From the NCBI RefSeq assembly GCF_029946005.1, contig NZ_JAQSDR010000030.1, positions 62,001 to 126,000 on the forward strand: a DNA stretch of 64,000 nucleotides. The letters are read 5' to 3'. This document shows, one piece after another, positions 59,811 to 64,000 of the stretch. Below the pieces are notes generated by a model, which did no database searches, was not told the origin of the DNA, and saw only the letters and a program-made list of their open reading frames with translations. Made by a program: the position numbers and the translations under genes. This DNA comes from Aquabacterium sp. (GTDB lineage: Bacteria > Pseudomonadota > Gammaproteobacteria > Burkholderiales > Burkholderiaceae_C). The first letter of the stretch is position 1, and the number at the start of each line of letters is the position of its first letter.

Positions 59811-61058
59811 ATGGCGATTTTCCGCCCCACCGCCCGCCAGATCGCCGCCGCTGGCGCCCTCATCGGCCTGCAGGGACTGCTGCCTGGCCTGGCCCACGCG
59901 CAGTCGGCCTACACCCTGAGCGTGCTGAACAAGCCGTCGGGCAGCGACCTCGCCGTCCCGATCTCGATGGACAACCAGGGCACGGTTCGCGGCGGCATGT
60001 TCTATGTCAAGCGCTACGAGGTCAGCTATGGCGAGGGCGGGTGCCCCTCCCTTTTCCTGGTGGTGCTGTGCCCACGCCACGGCCAACGCGAAGCGAGTTG
60101 GGCGGCCACCCCCAATGCTTCGGTCACCGGCAAAGCGGGCTTAACGGGGTTCTTCAGTCACATGGGCAATGACCAGGGCTCGCAAGTGGGCGACTGGGAA
60201 CCCGACCGCTCACGGCGGGCATTCACGACCTTTCTCTGGCCCAATCCTGCCCGAATCGGGCCCGGATCGTGGTTGCTGGAGGGGCTGTCGCGTTCCGCCA
60301 CCTTCAACCTGTTGACCAGCCAGGGCACGCAGAGCACGGTGTCGCCGATCCAGGGCACGTTCTTCCTGCCCCGTGCCATGAACAACGGCGATGCCGTGGT
60401 CGGCAGCACCGGCAGATACGGCGCTGATGGCGCCGCAGTCTGGCGGCAAGGCGTGCTCACGTCATTGCCAGTGGCTTTTGCCGCCCCGGCCAAGGCCAAT
60501 GCCATCAACGATGCGGGGGTGATCGTGGGTGCGTCGAGCGCCAGCCTGGTCGCCGATCCGAACACAGGCCGCCCACCCTTGCGGCCAACCCGGTGGCTTG
60601 GTGATCAGCCGGAGTTCCTGGGCGGCCCCGAGCTGTCGAACCTGGAAGCGATCGCCGTCAACAATGCCGGTCAGGTGCTGATCGCCCCGCCCAGCGACTC
60701 ATCGTCCACCGCGAGCAGCCAGGTATGGTCCCAAGGCACGCTCACGACGCTGCAAACGCTGCCGGGGCAATCGGCCCACCCCACCGCCATCAACGACCAG
60801 GGCACCGTGGTCGGCTGCACGCGCGTCATCAAGGATTCGTCGGCGCTGACCCGCGCAGACCTCACCGCCACGCTCTGGCGCAATGGCGTGCTGCAGGACC
60901 TGACCCAATGGCTGGCCAGCAAAGGCGTGAAGTTGCCCAGCGGCACCAGGCTGGGCTGCCCCATCACCATCAACCAGCAGGGCAGCATCCTGGCGTATTA
61001 CTACAAGGTGAGTTCACCCGACACCCTCACCTGGGTGCGCATCAACGCCAAGCCTTGA
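59811..61058 (+). CDS. Secreted HAF-repeat protein (copy 1)
   Basis: A 415-residue exported protein. After the signal peptide (ends LAHAQSA) the protein contains repeats of the HAF type, with cores such as AINDAGVIVGAS, AVNNAGQVLI, AINDQGTVVGC and TINQQGSILA spaced along the chain. HAF-family repeats are likely beta-propeller blades of extracellular proteins with unknown function. It ends RINAKP, the same six residues as copy 2 at 61190, from which it is separated by a 131-bp mosaic scar. ATG 59811 follows GGGAG. Confidence 0.78.
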   Translation: MAIFRPTARQIAAAGALIGLQGLLPGLAHAQSAYTLSVLNKPSGSDLAVPISMDNQGTVRGGMFYVKRYEVSYGEGGCPSLFLVVLCPRHGQREASWAATPNASVTGKAGLTGFFSHMGNDQGSQVGDWEPDRSRRAFTTFLWPNPARIGPGSWLLEGLSRSATFNLLTSQGTQSTVSPIQGTFFLPRAMNNGDAVVGSTGRYGADGAAVWRQGVLTSLPVAFAAPAKANAINDAGVIVGASSASLVADPNTGRPPLRPTRWLGDQPEFLGGPELSNLEAIAVNNAGQVLIAPPSDSSSTASSQVWSQGTLTTLQTLPGQSAHPTAINDQGTVVGCTRVIKDSSALTRADLTATLWRNGVLQDLTQWLASKGVKLPSGTRLGCPITINQQGSILAYYYKVSSPDTLTWVRINAKP

Positions 61059-61080
61059 CACACGCTGCGGATCGGTCAGC

Positions 61081-61159
61081 TCATCACTGGCCAGTCTCCA
61101 CGCGAATGGTCAGATATTCGGGCAGCACGTCGAGCATGGCGTGGCTGTCTTTGCCGCCC
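61081..61159. pseudogene. Mosaic scar: folB end fused to an internally deleted ttcA piece
   Basis: Bases 61081-61110 match the folB 3' end (62498-62527) at 24 of 30 positions, and read on the minus strand they encode TIRVETGQ-stop beside AIRMETGQW of the intact gene. Bases 61114-61128 match ttcA 59350-59364 exactly, and 61129-61159 match ttcA 59455-59485 at 28 of 31. The 90 bases of ttcA between these are missing, joined at a shared GCAC. Order and orientation are those expected of a tandem copy of ttcA-HAF-folB that has decayed. Confidence 0.75.
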
Positions 61160-61189
61160 ACAAGCACACCACAAGGGAAGTTTTTCGCC

Positions 61190-62488
61190 ATGTCCATTCA
61201 CCGCCCCACCGCCTTGGCCGCCTTGCTGGCCGCCAGCCTGACCGCAGGCTTCAGCACCGCCGCCCTGGCCCAATCGGCCTACACCATGACGGTGCTGGGC
61301 AAGCCCACTGGCGCTTACTCCTTCGCGCCCACCACGCTGGATGACCAAGGTGTGGTGCGTGGCGCCATGTATTACAAATCGGGGGTGAAATTGACACTTC
61401 CCTATTTTGTTTTCCTGCCAGCGTATTTGTACCAGGCCGTGTCCTGGAGCGCCACCACGGCCACGGCGCCAGCCACGCTGGGCGGCAAGTACTTGTTCCC
61501 AAAGTTGACGAACAACAGCGGCTGGCAGGTGGGGCCCTTCAACAAAACTTCAGAGCTGGGCAGCTCGGTGTCGCCCGAGGTTTTCCCCAGCGGGGCCACC
61601 ATCTATGGCAGCTCTTTCCGAGGCGCCAATGTTTTTGCACCCGGCTCAGTGGGTTCAACCACCATGTTGCGCAAAGGCACCGTTGACACTGACCTGTCGG
61701 CGCTGCTCGCTACAAGCCTGGGCAACTCCAGCGCCAGTGGCTTCAAAAGCAGATTTGCCGCCAAGGGCATGAACAATGCCGGTGCAATCGTGGGTGTCTT
61801 CTTGCGCCCCGTGACCTTGAGCGACGGTGCAGTCGGGTCGGTGAGTACACCGCTGGTGTTCAGCAATGGCACCTACAACACGCTGGAGGTCGGCCCCTAC
61901 CAGAGCCTGTATCCAATCGACATCAACGACGCTGGCACGGTGGTGGGAACGGTTTTTCGCAAAAGCACCGTCGAGGCCAACCAGACCCTCCCTGCGCTGT
62001 GGGTCAACCAACGGTTGACCACCGTGGCTGATGTCAGCCTGTCGCGCCACGCGCCTTTGAGCATCAACAACGCTGGGCAGGTCTTGCTGGTCGGCGACAA
62101 CGGCATGTCTTTGACAGTCAGCCCTCTAGATTTTGAGCGGCAACTGCGCGCCAGCAGCATGGTCTGGGCGAACAACAGCGTGACCCCCTTGGTCAGTCCC
62201 AACAATGATGGGGTTCAAGCGACTGCCATGAATGACCAAGGCACCGTGGTGGGTTGTATTTTGAGCGCCGCTGGCCCACAAACGGTGGACGCTCGGCCAT
62301 TCATTTGGAAAAACGGCGTGCTGCAGGACTTGACCCAAGAGTGGGCCAGCAAAGGTGTGAGCCTGCCTGCGGGCACCCGATGGGGCTGCCCCCTGGCCAT
62401 CAACAACAGTGGCTCGGTCGTCATCTACCACTACACAAGTACTTTGCCCAATACCTTCACGTGGGCGCGCATCAACGCCAAGCCTTGA
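61190..62488 (+). CDS. Secreted HAF-repeat protein (copy 2)
   Basis: A 432-residue exported protein, a paralogue of 59811-61058. Both begin with a similar signal peptide and SAYT-L/M-V-L-K/G-K start, share HAF cores (GMNNAGAIVG, DINDAGTVVG, SINNAGQVLL, AMNDQGTVVGC, AINNSGSVVI), NGVLQDLTQ near the end and the same RINAKP tail. Copy 2 has about 17 more residues and different loops, so the duplication is old. The ATG at 61190 has AAGGGAAG upstream. Function unknown; probable surface or matrix protein. Confidence 0.78.
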   Translation: MSIHRPTALAALLAASLTAGFSTAALAQSAYTMTVLGKPTGAYSFAPTTLDDQGVVRGAMYYKSGVKLTLPYFVFLPAYLYQAVSWSATTATAPATLGGKYLFPKLTNNSGWQVGPFNKTSELGSSVSPEVFPSGATIYGSSFRGANVFAPGSVGSTTMLRKGTVDTDLSALLATSLGNSSASGFKSRFAAKGMNNAGAIVGVFLRPVTLSDGAVGSVSTPLVFSNGTYNTLEVGPYQSLYPIDINDAGTVVGTVFRKSTVEANQTLPALWVNQRLTTVADVSLSRHAPLSINNAGQVLLVGDNGMSLTVSPLDFERQLRASSMVWANNSVTPLVSPNNDGVQATAMNDQGTVVGCILSAAGPQTVDARPFIWKNGVLQDLTQEWASKGVSLPAGTRWGCPLAINNSGSVVIYHYTSTLPNTFTWARINAKP

Positions 62489-62497
62489 CGAGGCAGA

Positions 62498-62869
62498 TCA
62501 CCACTGCCCGGTCTCCATGCGGATGGCAACCTCGCAGTCGTCAAAGATCTCCAGCTTGGCGATCTTGATGCGCACGCCCAGCACGCCGGGCAGGTCCATC
62601 AGGCGCAGGCACACCTTGCCGATCATCGATTCGAGCAGGTTGACGTGCGTGGCATTGCACTCTTCGATGATGATGCTGCGCACGCGGCGGTAGTCCAGCA
62701 CATGGGTGATGTCGTCGTCTCGCGGCATCAGGGGCTGGCTGCCCAGGTTCAACTCGGCATCGACCAGGATGGGCTGCGTATTGGTCAGTTCGTGGGCCAG
62801 GAAGCCCAGCTTGGCGTCAAAACGCAAGCCACTCAGGTTCAGGATCTGGTTACCTCGGGTCAGCGACAT
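62498..62869 (-). CDS. folB: Dihydroneopterin aldolase
   Basis: A 123-residue FolB-family enzyme of folate synthesis, converting dihydroneopterin to 6-hydroxymethyl-dihydropterin. Landmarks: GLRFDAKLGFLAHELTNTQPI, DITHVLDYRRVRSII and THVNLLESMIGKVC (with the pterin-binding glutamate of LLES). The C-terminus AIRMETGQW has a decayed copy in the scar 1.4 kb away. The next gene upstream on this strand is a FolM-like pteridine reductase, nine bases away, so the two work in one pathway. Confidence 0.9.
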   Translation of the reverse strand: MSLTRGNQILNLSGLRFDAKLGFLAHELTNTQPILVDAELNLGSQPLMPRDDDITHVLDYRRVRSIIIEECNATHVNLLESMIGKVCLRLMDLPGVLGVRIKIAKLEIFDDCEVAIRMETGQW

Positions 62870-62878
62870 GGCGCGTCC

Positions 62879-63667
62879 TCACATTTTTGAAAAATCGCGG
62901 TCAAACCGCTGAAGGTGTTGGCCGCCATCGACCAGCAAGGTGGTGCCGGTGATGGAGCGGTTGGCCAGGGCAAAGGCCACGGTGGCCGCCACGTCTTGCG
63001 CGGTCGATGAACGGCCCAGGGGCGACATGCGGTGCAACTGCTCGAACTTCTCGCCCTGCAGCGATGCGCTGGTCAAGGTCAGGCCCGGGGCCACACCCAC
63101 CACGCGCACGCGCGGCGCCAGGCTTAAGGCCAGCAAGGTGGTGGCCGATTCCAGCGCGGCTTTCGACAAGGTGTAGCTCAAAAAATCCGGGTTGGGGTTC
63201 CACAGTTTCTGGTCCAGCATGTTGACCACGGCGGCATTGGTGCCGGGCCGCGTGGCCACATGGTCGGCCAGGGCCTGGGCCAACACGATAGCGGGCGCGG
63301 TGTTGGCGCGCAGGTGGCGCTCCAGCATGGCGTAGGTGAAGGTGGCGCTGTCGTCAAAATCAAAGGTGGACGCGCTGTTGACCACGGCATCGAGCGAGCC
63401 CAAGGCCTGCACGGCTTGCGGCACCAGGGCCCGGCAAGCGGCTTCAATCGACAGGTCGGCCGGCAACACCACGGCGCGTCGACCCAGGGCCTCAATGTCG
63501 GAGGCGGTGGCCTGGGCCTCGGCCAATGAGCTGCGGCAATGCACGGCCACGTCCCAGCCTTGCAGGGCCAGGGTCAGGGCAATGTCACGGCCCAGGCGCT
63601 TGCCTGCCCCGGTGACCAGGGCCACGCGCGGTGTGGATGAGGAGGGTGATGCGTTGGAATCGGGCAT
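62879..63667 (-). CDS. folM: FolM-like short-chain dehydrogenase (pteridine reductase)
   Basis: A 262-residue SDR. The cofactor loop reads TGAGKRLGR, the TGxxxRxG form typical of pteridine reductases rather than the usual TGxxxGxG. NSAST is the SDR structural motif and YTLSK the catalytic tyrosine-lysine pair. FolM-type enzymes reduce dihydromonapterin or dihydrofolate with NADPH. Adjacency to folB supports a pterin role. The start ATG is 63665-63667. The symbol is used for the family rather than proven function. Confidence 0.8.
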   Translation of the reverse strand: MPDSNASPSSSTPRVALVTGAGKRLGRDIALTLALQGWDVAVHCRSSLAEAQATASDIEALGRRAVVLPADLSIEAACRALVPQAVQALGSLDAVVNSASTFDFDDSATFTYAMLERHLRANTAPAIVLAQALADHVATRPGTNAAVVNMLDQKLWNPNPDFLSYTLSKAALESATTLLALSLAPRVRVVGVAPGLTLTSASLQGEKFEQLHRMSPLGRSSTAQDVAATVAFALANRSITGTTLLVDGGQHLQRFDRDFSKM

Positions 63668-63687
63668 GGACTTTTCTACAATGGCGC

Positions 63688-64000
63688 ATGAACCGCCAAG
63701 ATCCGACTGAGCACAGTGTAGTGTCCGCCCCCTTGAACGCCCACCCGGTGGCCCGATTGATCCGCGACGAAATCCGTCAGCGCCAGGGTTGGATGCGCTT
63801 CGAGCGCTTCATGGAACTGGCGCTGTACACGCCCGGCCTGGGCTACTACAGCAGCGGCAGGCGCGTGCTCGGCCACATGCCGCAGGATGGCAGCGACTTC
63901 GTGACCGCCCCCGAGTTGACCCCCCTGTTCGGCCAGACCCTGGCCACCCAGGTGATCGAGGCGCTGGAGGCCACCGGGACCGATGAAGTGTGGGAGTTTG
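63688..64000 (+). CDS. MidA/NDUFAF7-family SAM-dependent methyltransferase, N-terminal part
   Basis: The first 104 residues of a protein cut by the right edge. ARLIRDEIRQRQGWMRFERFMELALYTPGLGYY and DFVTAPELTPLFGQTLA match the start of the DUF185/MidA class I methyltransferase family, whose mitochondrial members methylate an arginine of a complex I subunit. The glycine-rich SAM motif lies beyond the edge. ATG 63688 gives the family start, divergent from the FolM-like gene with 20 bases between. Confidence 0.78.
   Translation, partial: MNRQDPTEHSVVSAPLNAHPVARLIRDEIRQRQGWMRFERFMELALYTPGLGYYSSGRRVLGHMPQDGSDFVTAPELTPLFGQTLATQVIEALEATGTDEVWEF

Noticed and set aside
61059-61189. A real gene in the spacer between the HAF paralogues
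   Set aside because: The short similarities to folB and ttcA contain stops and a deletion; they are fragments, not a coding unit.
1-64000. tRNA, rRNA or CRISPR features
   Set aside because: No TPsiC-type GTTCRANYC with CCA context, no rRNA stretch and no regularly spaced repeats were found by eye.
1-64000. Insertion sequences or prophage
   Set aside because: No transposase, integrase or structural phage protein is encoded; the BRO protein alone is not evidence of a prophage.

Overview
The window reads as chromosomal DNA of a high-GC betaproteobacterium, most likely order Burkholderiales (Leptothrix/Aquabacterium/Comamonadaceae-like). The support is indirect: base composition, the style of the housekeeping genes (ttcA, glmU, glmS, folB/folM), PEP-CTERM surface proteins and many LysR/TetR/ArsR regulators. 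Coding density is high, with many ATGA/GTGA stop-start overlaps. No rRNA, tRNA, CRISPR array, transposase or insertion sequence was recognised.

Layout. 1-2.4 kb: acetate kinase (cut by the left edge) and a MaoC-phosphotransacetylase fusion, then a GlcG/HbpS-like protein. 2.4-5.2 kb: two secreted unknowns and an arsR-arsC-arsH operon. 5.2-9.1 kb: three regulator/enzyme neighbourhoods (MmyB-type XRE/methyltransferase, HPF-like protein, azoR/LysR). 9-15 kb: GDSL esterase, hybrid histidine kinase with NarL/LuxR regulator, SPFH lipoprotein, pectinacetylesterase-like protein. 15-24 kb: RNase H-like protein, RluE-type pseudouridine synthase, GNAT remnant, DUF445 protein, a TldD/TldE-like pair, dienelactone hydrolase, an EndoU-like secreted protein and an NDP-sugar nucleotidyltransferase. 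24-30.7 kb: a five-gene leftward set (GDPD with PEP-CTERM tail, PEP-CTERM protein, 5'-nucleotidase, pseudo-protease, CYTH-CHAD) behind a Pho-box-like promoter. 30.7-36.5 kb: TesB, then a stress cluster (UspA, two TerB-like paralogues, zinc ribbon, HPF-like protein, LysR, TerC) whose promoters share one T-N11-A palindrome. 36.5-43.9 kb: cholesterol-oxidase-like GMC enzyme, two lipoproteins, methionine aminopeptidase, TetR, DJ-1/PfpI protein, secretory lipase, DUF1566 protein. 43.9-53 kb: a defence island abutting the 3' end of glmS (antitoxin, AbiEii toxin, hsdM, hsdS, DUF262/DUF1524 protein, BRO protein, hsdR). 53-64 kb: glmS, Lrp, J-domain protein, glmU, DUF4136 lipoprotein, ttcA, two tandem HAF-repeat proteins, folB, folM-like SDR and the start of a MidA-family methyltransferase.

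How genes work together. The clearest units are the presumptive phosphate-scavenging operon, the one-palindrome stress regulon around a NhaR-like LysR protein, and the compact defence island in which a toxin-antitoxin pair is overlapped directly with the modification subunits. Between the two HAF genes lies a short mosaic of folB and ttcA fragments, a scar of an old tandem duplication. Several regulator genes (arsR, antitoxin, lrp) have promoter elements so close to the start codon that leaderless mRNAs are predicted.
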